Shown: piece after piece, positions 18,738 through 26,806 of the stretch
Layout of the letters: each line of letters opens with the position of its first letter
How positions within the stretch are numbered: the stretch's first letter is position 1
Assembly: GCF_002741015.1 (NCBI RefSeq)
Contig: NZ_CP016618.1
Location: 310,001-374,000, forward strand
Direction of reading: 5' to 3'
DNA length: 64,000 nucleotides
Origin: Microvirga ossetica
GTDB taxonomy: Bacteria > Pseudomonadota > Alphaproteobacteria > Rhizobiales > Beijerinckiaceae
Position numbers and translations under genes: made by a program
The notes under the pieces: model-generated
Told to the model about the DNA's origin: nothing
Seen by the model: the letters and a program-made list of their open reading frames with translations, nothing else
Database searches by the model: none

Positions 18738-19403
18738 ATGAATGTCGTGGTTTTTGCTTCCCGCAAGGGAGGTTCCGGAAAGAGCACCCTTGCCGCGCAT
18801 CTCGGTAGCTATATGGCCGAGCACGCTCGGCCGACGCTCCTGATTGACGCAGACCCTCAGGGATCGTTGGCCCTTTGGCACCGGGTTCGGGGCTCGCGGA
18901 ATCTGCCGCTCCATGTTGGCACCAAGCATCTCGCGGCCACCCTGGCGAAGGCGCGGCGGGCTGGGGCGGAATGGGTCTTGATCGACACGCCACCCAACGC
19001 GGAAGCTTCCGTGACCGAGGCGATCTGGCACGCGGATCTTGTTGTGATCCCCATGCGCGCCGGGCTGTTCGATGTCGACGCCGTTCAGGCCACGATCAAA
19101 ATGTGCCGTGATCTCAAGAAGCCTTATGCAGTGGTCATCAACGCTGCCCCGGCCAAGAACGGCTCGGAGGATCCAAGCGTTGCGGATGCACGCGGGGCGA
19201 TGCAGGCGCTCGACGTTCCGACTTGGAGCGGTCAGATTACACAGAACCCCGAACTGTCGCTCGCTCTGGCCCATGGAGCCGGTGTGAGCGAGTTCAACGT
19301 CGGGTCGCCGGGATCGAAAGAGATCGGCAGCCTTTGGCGAGCGCTCACGCGGAGCTTTGAGGCAATCGAGGCGATGACCGGCAAACAGGATCAATCCGCT
19401 TAA
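18738..19403 (+). CDS. parA: ParA/Soj family partition ATPase
   Basis: A 221-residue ParA-like P-loop ATPase of the short plasmid type. The deviant Walker A motif KGGSGKS lies at residues 10-16, the A' motif is LLIDADPQGSLALWH, and Walker B is WVLIDTPPNAEASV. I chose the ATG at 18738 because it starts directly before the first strand (MNVVVFASRKGGSGKS). No ParB or centromere repeat was recognised next to it, which is common for orphan ParA proteins; it supports a plasmid or integrated-plasmid origin. Confidence 0.88.
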   Translation: MNVVVFASRKGGSGKSTLAAHLGSYMAEHARPTLLIDADPQGSLALWHRVRGSRNLPLHVGTKHLAATLAKARRAGAEWVLIDTPPNAEASVTEAIWHADLVVIPMRAGLFDVDAVQATIKMCRDLKKPYAVVINAAPAKNGSEDPSVADARGAMQALDVPTWSGQITQNPELSLALAHGAGVSEFNVGSPGSKEIGSLWRALTRSFEAIEAMTGKQDQSA

Positions 19404-19510
19404 CGAGTTGATGTTGTCTGCCGGAATGGCCCCCAGTTACAGGATCTTGTTGTAGGGAAATTTTTCGGACGCACCTATTAGCACCGCTTTCCAGAGCGCT
19501 TAGCTATAAT

Positions 19511-19850
19511 TTACTGCCACAGCGGAAGTTGATCCCAATTCGCCGGGAAGCCACTCGCCTGGAGAGAAATGTGAGGGCTCTGAGGGAACGTTTTCAGGTG
19601 CTCTCGTAGGCGCAACGGCCATTGAGACCGAGGATTGACAACATGCAACATATAACGTGCCAGGGCACAAGCTGCGTATAGCCTCGTATTGCGGTAGGGG
19701 CTTGTCATGAGGTGATCCAACACTGGGATCTCGCCAACGTTAGGAGGTCTCGGTTGGTCAACCAGCGGCTTATTCCAAAGCCGCGCGTGATGAGCGCAGA
19801 CATTTCGAATCACGGATAATGATCGTATCCAACTGACGAACAGATCTGGC
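19511..19850 (-). pseudogene. Abi_2 (AbiD/AbiF-like) phage-resistance protein, C-terminal remnant
   Basis: Only the C-terminal part of an Abi_2 family protein remains. The frame reads FVSWIRSLSVIRNVCAHHARLWN in two overlapping pieces (VIRNVCAHHARLWN is the RNxxAHHxRLWN family motif) and ends in FPANWDQLPLWQ, a typical Abi_2 ending. The upstream end is cut at 19851-19854 by the IS701 element. The N-terminal half is not found on the other side of the IS, so a deletion accompanied or followed the insertion. Confidence 0.75.
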
Positions 19851-19854
19851 CTAG

Positions 19855-21264
19855 CACTACAGTTGCACGCTGCACAGGCGCCCTAATTACCTCCTGATCT
19901 GATACAGGAGGCTGCCATGTCAGGCGTGGCCATCGAGCAGATGCTCGAACTCTGGTGTGTGGAGTTGCGTCAGGTCAAAGCTGATCTCAAACTCCAGTTT
20001 GCTCATCCCAGTGTCGCGGCCTCTGCGGCCGCCTTCCTCGACGGTCTGCTCGGGCCGGAGCGGCGCAAGACCGGCTGGATGCGGGCGGAAGCCGCCGGTG
20101 ATCCGGGACCATGGCGCCAGCAGGCGGTGCTCGGGCGCAGCCACTGGGACGCGGATGCTTTGCGGGACATGGTGCGCGACTATGCGCTCGAGACGCTCGC
20201 CTCTCCCGGAGCGGTACTGGTGATCGATGAGACCGGCTTTCTCAAGCAGGGGCAGAACTCGTGCGGGGTGGGACGCCAGTACACTGGGTCAGCCGGCAAG
20301 ATTGCCAGCTGCCAGATCGGCGTGTTTGCCGCTTACGCGTCGGACAAGGGCTGCGCCTTGATCGACCGCCAGCTCTATCTGCCCAAGGACTGGACGACGA
20401 AGCCCGAGCGCCTGGCCACGGCTCACGTGCCCGATGCGATCCGCTTCGTCACCAAGCCGCAGATCGCCGCCGCGATGATCGAGCGGGCCCTGGCGGCCGG
20501 CGTACCGTTTGAGTGGGTGGCCACCGACACCATCTATGGGGCCCTGGCCATGCAGCTGCGCCGAGCTGGCAAGGGTTACGTGCTGGGCGTTCAAGCCACA
20601 GACCGCTTCAATTCCTGGGACAAGAGCCCGCCGGTGGCCGGCACGGCCGCGACGATTGCACAGGGGCTTGCTCCCAAGACCTGGCAGCGTCTGTCGGCCG
20701 GGATCGGCACCAAGGGGCCGCGCCTGTATGATTGGGCCTATGTCGCGTTGGCCGATCTCGAGGCCGAGGAATTCAACGAGGCGCTGACCGGCCTGTGGAC
20801 GCGCGGCCTGCTGATCCGGCGCAGCATCAGCGATCAGGATCTGGCGTTCTTCTCAACCTGGTGCCCGGCCGGCACACCGATGGAGACCCTGGTGCGGGTG
20901 GAGGGCCAGCGCTGGGCGATTGAGGATGCGTTCGAGACCGCGAAGACGGAGTTGGGGCTGACGCACAATGAGACGCGTTCGTGGCACGGTTGGCATCGGC
21001 ATGTGTCGCTGGTGATGCTGGCGTTTGCCATGATGACGGTGGTGCGTGAGCACGCCAACCGCCTTACCTCACCCCAAAAACGAAACGACGAAGCCCGACT
21101 GCAGCGCTGGTATGCTGGTCTGTCCAGGAAATCCGCCGGGTCGCCACACGTCTCCAGCAGCGCCGGATCGAGCCTGCCTTCGTGATCGCCTGGTCCGCGT
21201 GGCGACGAGCGCATCAGGCCATGGCGCAAGCCTCACATCGCAAACGAAAGGTGCAACTGTAGTG
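19855..21264 (+). mobile_element. IS701 family insertion sequence, 1410 bp
   Basis: Perfect 14-bp terminal inverted repeats CACTACAGTTGCAC at both ends, flanked by the 4-bp direct repeat CTAG (19851-19854 and 21265-21268). Four-bp YTAR-type duplications are typical of IS701. It carries one transposase gene. Confidence 0.92.
19917..21185 (+). CDS. IS701 family transposase
   Basis: A 422-residue DDE transposase. Family motifs include VLVIDETGFLKQG (first Asp), WVATDTIYG (second Asp) and GQRWAIEDAFETAKTELGL (catalytic Glu). The last residues run close to the right inverted repeat. It appears intact. Confidence 0.9.
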   Translation: MSGVAIEQMLELWCVELRQVKADLKLQFAHPSVAASAAAFLDGLLGPERRKTGWMRAEAAGDPGPWRQQAVLGRSHWDADALRDMVRDYALETLASPGAVLVIDETGFLKQGQNSCGVGRQYTGSAGKIASCQIGVFAAYASDKGCALIDRQLYLPKDWTTKPERLATAHVPDAIRFVTKPQIAAAMIERALAAGVPFEWVATDTIYGALAMQLRRAGKGYVLGVQATDRFNSWDKSPPVAGTAATIAQGLAPKTWQRLSAGIGTKGPRLYDWAYVALADLEAEEFNEALTGLWTRGLLIRRSISDQDLAFFSTWCPAGTPMETLVRVEGQRWAIEDAFETAKTELGLTHNETRSWHGWHRHVSLVMLAFAMMTVVREHANRLTSPQKRNDEARLQRWYAGLSRKSAGSPHVSSSAGSSLPS

Positions 21265-21268
21265 CTAG

Positions 21269-21930
21269 GTTGGGCATATTCCACCGGGATGTTCTTTTCC
21301 TGGTGAGCCGCCACGGCCGTGGGCGTCAGCGGGAAGATCGCGGCTTCTCCGGTCTGTACCATCTCGGAAATCTTCGCCGAGCTGGGGATATACTCAAGCA
21401 CGTTCGGGCCGATGGTGTCCTTGAACTTGGAAAAGCCCGGCTCGACGTTCTTCTCGTCGCCGCCCTGGATCCGGTTGAACATCAGGAAGGCATGCAGGCC
21501 AAAGGATGAGGCCGCGGCGGATTGGAATACGACCGCTTCCTTGTACTTCGGATCCGCGAGATCCATCCAGGAGGTTGGCGGGGCCCAGCCCTTCTCTTCA
21601 AACATCTTCTTGTTGTAGGCGAGACCCGTCATGCCGAGGTCGATGCCGACGGCCATGTCGTTCTTCAGCCGGGCTCCCGGGGTGAGATCGGCCAGAGCCG
21701 GCGTATCCTTGATCTTCTCGCAGAGGCCGGCGCCGATGGCGCGCACCATGACGCCGTCATCGAGGAACATCAAGTTCATCTGAGGATTGCCTTTGGCCGC
21801 TGTAGCCTTGGCGAGAATATCGGACGACGTGCCCGGCACGACGACGACCTTCACGCCGTTTGCCTTCTCGAAATCCGGAAAGACATTCTGCGTGTAGGTT
21901 TTTTCGAAGTTGCCGCCATTCATGCCGACA
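21269..21930 (-). pseudogene. ABC transporter solute-binding protein, both ends missing
   Basis: The central part of a spermidine/putrescine-type extracellular solute-binding protein: FPDFEKANGVKVVVVPGTS, LMFLDDGVMVRAIGAGL, MAVGIDLGMTGLAYNKKMF and GWAPPTSWMDLADPKYK. The C-terminus is cut by the IS701 element (after VEYAQP) and the N-terminus with its signal peptide is replaced by IS3 debris at about 21931. Non-functional. Confidence 0.8.
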
Positions 21931-22025
21931 TAAACAGCCGCAGGCTCCACTCGGCCCTCGGCTATCTGAGCCCGAACCAGTTTGAGGATCAACACGTCCG
22001 GCAGACGGTCAAACCCGCTGCATGA
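21931..22025 (+). pseudogene. IS3 family transposase OrfB, C-terminal fragment
   Basis: The frame reads NSRRLHSALGYLSPNQFE followed by the end of the protein, the standard C-terminal signature of IS3 family OrfB (rve integrase). The rest of the element has been lost; its junction with the solute-binding protein remnant lies at about 21930. Confidence 0.8.
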
Positions 22026-22297
22026 TCACTGCCCACTTTGAAGGGCGCACTCCATGGAACGTCAATGTTTGACCCACTGCGGACCATCCCGTGGTTGGAG
22101 CATATACCCGGACGCAAATCGCAATGTCATCAGCGCCGGTTTCCATAACGCCCAGACGGTGAATTCTCCTGAAAGTATTTTCAAGTAATCATCGACAGGC
22201 TGTGGCTCTTGTCAGGGCGGGTTAAATTGGATGTTTACAGGGGTCGAGTGGGTTCCTCGAAAATCATCTTGCGAATACGTTGAAAAGACACGCTATC
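22026..22297. other. Intergenic stretch
   Basis: No gene seen. It includes the probable right end of the lost IS3 element directly after 22025 and a weak, rejected Xer-like sequence at about 22138-22165. Confidence 0.4.
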
Positions 22298-22325
22298 CGG
22301 TTCCATATAGGCACTTCTTGGAATT
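22298..22325 (+). other. Dif-like (pdif) site 1
   Basis: Left arm CGGTTCCATAT, centre AGGCAC, right arm TTCTTGGAATT. Degenerate but with the 11-6-11 layout shared by the series. It precedes the heme peroxidase module. Confidence 0.5.
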
Positions 22326-22485
22326 TCCGCTTTGTGCTCCAGTGCATACGTGTCATCCTTACCGAGGTCTAGAGTACACTGAGACATAACTGGGCGCATA
22401 ACACCCGAGTCGGTAGGTCAGAGACAAGTAGAGAAAAGCATGTTGGGAAACACGCTCTAACCCGGAGCGAGAACAAGGGGATCCA

Positions 22486-24099
22486 ATGCCAAATGATGTA
22501 ACGGCACCTGCGTCAAAGACCCCTGCGGGCAGGGCAGCGGCTACCCCAGCAAAGGAAATTCTCAAAACAACGTCTATGTCGGCCGATGCCGTGAAGGTCA
22601 TCCCCGGGCATGGCATCGCTGGTCGTCATCCAAAGCGAGAACATCTTGATACCCTGTCCGGCCACAAAGATCCGGGCATGTTTGGTCGTATGTTCCCAAG
22701 GCTCCCACCGCTAGAGGTGAGTGATGCCAAGCTGCAGGCGCTTGCTGCCGCGATGCTGGATCCTGATCCGACTGATACCACTCGCGACAACCCTCATGTC
22801 CCTGCAGGCTTCACCTACCTGGGACAGTTCATCGACCATGACATCACTCTCGATCTGACTTCCCTTTCCGAGAAGGACAAGGATCCCCTCGGCATTGAGA
22901 ACTTCCGAACCCCAAGCTTGGATCTTGACGCAGTATATGGCCTTGGGCCGGACGGAAGCCCGCATCTGTATGCCCGCAACCCTGAGAATACGAGCAAGCA
23001 CGGCCCCAAACTGCTCATCGGCAAGAACATCAATGTCGATTTCGGCGGCGTCACTGGGAACTTCCGCAACGATCTTCCCCGCAGCCCTGAAGGCTTCGCT
23101 CTGATCGGCGACCATCGCAACGATGAAAACCTGCTCGTCGCTCAGACGCATCTCGCCTTCCTGAAGTTCCACAACAAGGTTTGTGATCTGATCGCGGGAT
23201 CTCCCACACCGCCAGCCGATATCTTTGCCGAGGCACGCCAAACAGTAACATGGCACTATCAGTGGATGGTGCTCCACGATTTTGTGGAACGTCTCACTGA
23301 ACCCGGGATCGTCGCGAGGATCCTTAACGACGGGCGTAAGTACTACCGTTTTAAGAAGACGCCCTATATGCCGGTCGAGTTTTCGGCTGCTGCCTACAGA
23401 CTCGGCCATAGCATGGTTCGGCAGACCTACAGCCACAACCGGGTCTTTCATAATCCCCCTGCTGATTTCAGCCTGATTTTTGGCTTTAGTGGCCTCTCAG
23501 GCCAAATCATCGGTGATCTTGCTCCGAACCCGCCCACAGCCCCCCTGCCGGTTCCTGTGCTGCCGAGCAATTGGATCATTGACTGGCGCCGCTTCTACGA
23601 TCTCGCCACCCCGGAAGGCACACCCGATTTCACCCTCAACCATGCACGGAAGCTGGACCCGTTCCTTATCCCAGAACTGCACACCCTGCCTGGCGGTGGG
23701 GGCAATCTAGCGTTCCGGAACATGAAGCGCGGCGTCAATCTCGGATTGCCCTCAGGCCAAGACGTTGCCAAGGCAATGAGGATCAAGAACCCACTCACGC
23801 CCCAAGAGATCGCGAGTGGTCCGGAGGGACAGGTGGCCAAAAAGCAGGGCCTCGATAAGGCAACCCCGCTTTGGTACTACATCCTGAAGGAGGCGCAGGT
23901 CCGCCATAACGGCGAGCGCTTAGGTCCTGTGGGCTCGATCCTCATCTCTGAGGTGTTCGTGGGTCTGATCCACGGAGACACAAAATCATTCCTGTGGCAG
24001 GCAAAGAACTGGAAGCCGACGTTGCCGGCAGCAAAACCTGGTACGTTTCTGATGACCGACCTGCTTCGTCTGGTGGATGAGATCGATCCGATTGGCTAG
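22486..24099 (+). CDS. Animal-type heme peroxidase family protein
   Basis: A 537-residue member of the peroxidase-cyclooxygenase superfamily (An_peroxidase). The distal motif GQFIDHD is at 113-119 with His118 as the likely distal histidine. The region GDHRNDENLLVAQTHLAFLK (208-227) and HNK match the conserved Arg/Glu and HN block. The proximal motif AYRLGHSMVR places the likely heme-ligating His at 308. No signal peptide or transmembrane segment is visible, so the product is probably cytosolic or secreted by another route. It is the only gene between Xer-like sites 1 and 2. Substrate unknown; bacterial relatives oxidise halides or phenolics. Confidence 0.88.
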   Translation: MPNDVTAPASKTPAGRAAATPAKEILKTTSMSADAVKVIPGHGIAGRHPKREHLDTLSGHKDPGMFGRMFPRLPPLEVSDAKLQALAAAMLDPDPTDTTRDNPHVPAGFTYLGQFIDHDITLDLTSLSEKDKDPLGIENFRTPSLDLDAVYGLGPDGSPHLYARNPENTSKHGPKLLIGKNINVDFGGVTGNFRNDLPRSPEGFALIGDHRNDENLLVAQTHLAFLKFHNKVCDLIAGSPTPPADIFAEARQTVTWHYQWMVLHDFVERLTEPGIVARILNDGRKYYRFKKTPYMPVEFSAAAYRLGHSMVRQTYSHNRVFHNPPADFSLIFGFSGLSGQIIGDLAPNPPTAPLPVPVLPSNWIIDWRRFYDLATPEGTPDFTLNHARKLDPFLIPELHTLPGGGGNLAFRNMKRGVNLGLPSGQDVAKAMRIKNPLTPQEIASGPEGQVAKKQGLDKATPLWYYILKEAQVRHNGERLGPVGSILISEVFVGLIHGDTKSFLWQAKNWKPTLPAAKPGTFLMTDLLRLVDEIDPIG

Positions 24100-24206
24100 C
24101 GTTAGCAACCAAGGAAGGCGGGAAGTTCTCATTCACGCCCGCCTTCCCGCTTCAGCTGATTGTCTTTGTGAAGGGCAAGCAGCACTCGCCCGTACGGTCA
24201 TCCGGG

Positions 24207-24234
24207 AGGGCACTACAAGGGCTTTCTGCGAAAT
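24207..24234 (+). other. Dif-like site 2, left arm degenerate
   Basis: The right arm TTCTGCGAAAT (24224-24234) is a perfect match to several other sites and is followed by TCGCGG as in others; the left arm (CACTACAA region) is poorly conserved. Either a decayed site or a half-site. Confidence 0.4.
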
Positions 24235-24241
24235 TCGCGGC

Positions 24242-24457
24242 TCAGTTGATAGTCTCGATCGAGCGATCGTGTATGCTTCTCTCAAGCTCAAGCATACCGT
24301 TGGTGATGCTCGCCCAGCGTCCAGCCATCAGCACTGTGGCCGAGACATTCACGAGAGCCAGGATGACCACCAGGACCATAATAAGGCGGGGAAACTCTTT
24401 GCGGCTGTTGACCGCGATCCCTGGACCAGGGGACCCGCCGGTGAAGGTTGGAGGCAA
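24242..24457 (-). CDS. Small membrane protein in a pdif module
   Basis: A 71-codon frame. A hydrophobic segment LIMVLVVILALVNVSATVLM spans one membrane helix, followed by an acidic amphipathic tail (NGMLELERSIHDRS). Translation could start at 24457 or at the Met at the beginning of the helix (about 24379). It is the only frame in the 350-bp module between sites 2 and 3. No family recognised. Confidence 0.45.
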   Translation of the reverse strand: MPPTFTGGSPGPGIAVNSRKEFPRLIMVLVVILALVNVSATVLMAGRWASITNGMLELERSIHDRSIETIN

Positions 24458-24583
24458 TCATCGGGCCATTCCTCAAAGGAAGTCCAACCAAGTCTGCCGT
24501 ATGATGCGCGTGCAGCGCCAATGGTGAGGTGCGCCAGAGCACTTGGAGGGATGCGAATTACGTGGCCCCGCGTGCGGCCAGAT

Positions 24584-24611
24584 GTATTCCATACTGCGTG
24601 GTATGCGAAAT
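24584..24611 (+). other. Dif-like site 3
   Basis: Left arm GTATTCCATAC, centre TGCGTG, right arm GTATGCGAAAT, followed by TCGCGG. On the minus strand the XerC-type arm reads ATTTCGCATAC. Confidence 0.7.
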
Positions 24612-24645
24612 TCGCGGTGATTATCCCAACCGTGTAGAAGCGGTT

Positions 24646-24861
24646 TCAGCCACGAATGTGTCGGTCAGAGCAGACGCATGGAGGATCGCCAAAGAGCCGC
24701 CAGTAGCCGATGCCAACCCGAGGGTTGAGGGTCCAATATCCCACGGCCCGAGGCCGCTCACGCGCGGTATCCTCCTCGGCCAGCCAGAGGATCACGGGTG
24801 TGCCGTCGCGAGGTGCAGTGGCAACCGGGGCCCAGCCGCCACTCATGATCGTTCTCGACAT
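24646..24861 (-). CDS. Small hypothetical protein (DUF551-like) in a pdif module
   Basis: A 71-residue protein with WAPVATAPRDGTPVILWL near the N-terminus and VGYWTLNPRVGIGYWRLFGD in the middle. The pattern W-x-P-I/V-x-T-A-P-x-D-G-T followed by a strand and a Trp-rich second half resembles DUF551 and similar small phage or plasmid proteins. It fills the 300-bp module between sites 3 and 4. Function unknown. Confidence 0.55.
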   Translation of the reverse strand: MSRTIMSGGWAPVATAPRDGTPVILWLAEEDTARERPRAVGYWTLNPRVGIGYWRLFGDPPCVCSDRHIRG

Positions 24862-24912
24862 GGTGGAGGGACCTCACCGTGCCTATCAACGATAGGCAGT
24901 AGCCTTTGTTCG

Positions 24913-24940
24913 CGGTTCCATACTGGGTATCCCGCGAAAC
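24913..24940 (+). other. Dif-like site 4
   Basis: Left arm CGGTTCCATAC, centre TGGGTA, right arm TCCCGCGAAAC. 11-6-11 layout kept. Confidence 0.6.
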
Positions 24941-24952
24941 TAGAGATCGGTC

Positions 24953-25183
24953 CTATGCTTTGTCCGATGTTTGCTCTTCGGGGGCCAAGACACGGGCGAG
25001 TTCCTCCCGGATCAGTTGAGCCATCTTCGACCCGATCCCGACAAGCTGTTCAAGCCGATCCGCGGCAGCCTCGAGTTGGTCAATGGTTGTGATGCCTTCC
25101 TCCTGCAGGCGGTTCCATGCCGCAAGTGGCAAACGAAGGTCTCTGATCGGACCTTCCCAACGCTCACAGTACTGATTGGGCAT
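24953..25183 (-). CDS. Mini-protein resembling the RNA polymerase alpha C-terminal domain
   Basis: A 76-residue protein almost entirely made of an alpha-CTD-like fold: IRDLRLPLAAWNRLQEEGIT (helix 1), TIDQLEAAADRLEQLVGIGS and KMAQLIREELARV, the last two carrying the helix-hairpin-helix GIGxK-like turn used by alpha-CTD to touch DNA and activators. There is no alpha N-terminal domain. It fills the module between sites 4 and 5. A free alpha-CTD-like protein could compete for activators or UP elements; that is inference. Confidence 0.7.
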   Translation of the reverse strand: MPNQYCERWEGPIRDLRLPLAAWNRLQEEGITTIDQLEAAADRLEQLVGIGSKMAQLIREELARVLAPEEQTSDKA

Positions 25184-25313
25184 GAGGGTGCTCCTCTGCC
25201 AGCAGGCGGGAGCACACGGATCTCTCTGTCACTGACGCCTGGATCATCCATGCCAGCGATAAGAGTCAACGGCCTTTCGACCCTTCTGTTCGCATCGGCT
25301 CTTGGATAGCGGT

Positions 25314-25341
25314 CCATTCCATAAATGACCTTATCCGAAAT
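25314..25341 (+). other. Dif-like site 5, adjoining two tandem IS copies
   Basis: Left arm CCATTCCATAA, centre ATGACC, right arm TTATCCGAAAT. Five bases (TAAAT) then separate the right arm from the left end of the IS at 25347. Confidence 0.75.
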
Positions 25342-25346
25342 TAAAT

Positions 25347-26801
25347 TGTAGAACCCCGTTAGAAAGGTCACTCCTCTCCCCGTTACAAATGTCACTCTCC
25401 CTGGGTGATGGTGCTGGGGAGATTGGGTCTGATGACGGTGATCGGGATGAGCCGGCCGGAGATCGATCGGGTTCACATTCTGCGGGACGTCGTGGCGGAG
25501 CGAATTACGGTGCGCGAAGCTGCCCAACTGCTGCGGATCACACGGCGCCAAGTGTTCCGATTACTCAAGGCCTATCAGACCGGTGGTCCCACGGCCTTGG
25601 TGTCGCGCCGGCGCGGCAAGCCCAGCAACCGCTCCTACCCGGCGGCGCTGCGGACCGAGGTGCTGGCGCTGATCACAGCCAACTATGCCGATTTCGGCCC
25701 GACGCTCGCCTGCGAGAAGCTCGCCGAGCGGCACGGCATCGATCTGGGTGTCGAGACGATCCGGCGCTGGATGATCGCGGCGGGTCTCTGGCAGGAGCGC
25801 CGGCAGAAGCTCAAAGGGGTGCACCAGCCGCGCTATCGGCGCGACTGCGTCGGCGAACTCGTCCAGATCGACGGCTCCGAGCACTCCTGGTTCGAGGATC
25901 GCGGCCCACCCTGCACGCTTCTGGTCTACATTGACGATGCCACCAGCCGGCTGATGCACCTGAAGTTCGTCGAGACCGAGTCGACCTTTGATTATTTCCG
26001 ATCGACCCGGGAGTACCTGGAGGCCTACGGCAAGCCGGTGGCGTTCTACTCCGACAAGCATGCCGTCTTCCGCGTCAACGGCAAAGGAGCGGTGGGCGGT
26101 GACGGCATGACCCAGTTCGGGCGGGCGCTGCATCAGCTCAACATCGACATCATCTGCGCCAACTCGCCCCAAGCCAAAGGCCGCGTCGAGCGCGCCAACG
26201 GCACCTTGCAGGACCGCCTGGTCAAGGAGATGCGACTGGCTGGGATCTCGACCCTTGAGGCGGGCAATGCCTTCCTGCCGGCATTCATGGCGGACTTCAA
26301 CCGCCGCTTTGCCAAGGCGCCCTACAGCGACAAGGACCTGCATCGCCCGCTCAGCGAAGACGATGAGCTGGATGACGTGTTCGCCTGGCGCGAGGAGCGG
26401 ACGGTCTCGCGCAGTCTGACCCTGCAGTACGACCAGGTGCTGTTCATTCTCGAGCCGAACGCGATCACGCTGTCCCTCGCCCGCCAGCGGGTGACCGTCT
26501 ACGACTATCCGGATGGGCGCTTTGCCATCAAGCACAAGGGCCTGGAGCTGCCGTACAGGCCCTTTGACCGCCGTCAGCAGGTGGATCAGGCGGCAGTTGT
26601 CGAGAACAAGCGGCTGGGCCCGGTTCTGGCCTACATTGCCGAGCGGCAGAAGGAGCTCGACATGAGCCGGAGCAACAGCGCCCCGCGGCGGCGCGGCCAA
26701 GGCAAGAGCCTGTTCAAGGTGGGTTGAGCTCTCAGCAGTCACTCCCCGGAGGTGACATCTCTAATGAGGACAATCAGAGACTTGTCTAACGAGTTCTGAC
26801 A
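25347..26801 (+). mobile_element. IS1202/ISNCY-like insertion sequence, copy 1 (1455 bp)
   Basis: Left end TGTAGAACCCCGTTAGAAAG; the right end, read inward, begins TGTCAGAACTCGTTAGACAA, an imperfect inverted repeat. Direct 5-bp repeats TAAAT flank it (25342-25346 and 26802-26806). The left end lies 5 bp from the XerC-type arm of site 5. Copies 2 and 3 have exactly the same length. Confidence 0.88.
25405..26727 (+). CDS. IS1202/ISNCY-like DDE transposase, copy 1
   Basis: A 440-residue transposase. N-terminal helix-turn-helix (VREAAQLLRITRRQVFRLL) and a second winged helix region, then an rve integrase core: LVQIDGSEHSWFEDRG (first Asp), FYSDKHAVFRVN (second Asp) and AKGRVERANGTLQDRLVKE (Glu). 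The C-terminus is a basic tail. The ATG at 25432 has a better ribosome-binding site (GGGGAG) and may be the true start. It differs from copies 2 and 3 by one residue (VSRSL instead of VSRNL). Confidence 0.88.
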   Translation: MMVLGRLGLMTVIGMSRPEIDRVHILRDVVAERITVREAAQLLRITRRQVFRLLKAYQTGGPTALVSRRRGKPSNRSYPAALRTEVLALITANYADFGPTLACEKLAERHGIDLGVETIRRWMIAAGLWQERRQKLKGVHQPRYRRDCVGELVQIDGSEHSWFEDRGPPCTLLVYIDDATSRLMHLKFVETESTFDYFRSTREYLEAYGKPVAFYSDKHAVFRVNGKGAVGGDGMTQFGRALHQLNIDIICANSPQAKGRVERANGTLQDRLVKEMRLAGISTLEAGNAFLPAFMADFNRRFAKAPYSDKDLHRPLSEDDELDDVFAWREERTVSRSLTLQYDQVLFILEPNAITLSLARQRVTVYDYPDGRFAIKHKGLELPYRPFDRRQQVDQAAVVENKRLGPVLAYIAERQKELDMSRSNSAPRRRGQGKSLFKVG

Positions 26802-26806
26802 TAAAT

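Noticed and set aside
22138..22165. A further possible dif-like site (GGTTTCCATAA with a weak right arm)
   Set aside because: The right arm GACGGTGAATT matches only about half the consensus positions and no module edge is evident.
25561..26742. A 393-codon open frame on the minus strand opposite the IS transposase (also 27021-28202 and 48012-49193)
   Set aside because: It is the antisense shadow of the high-GC transposase gene, repeats with each IS copy and shows no protein family features.
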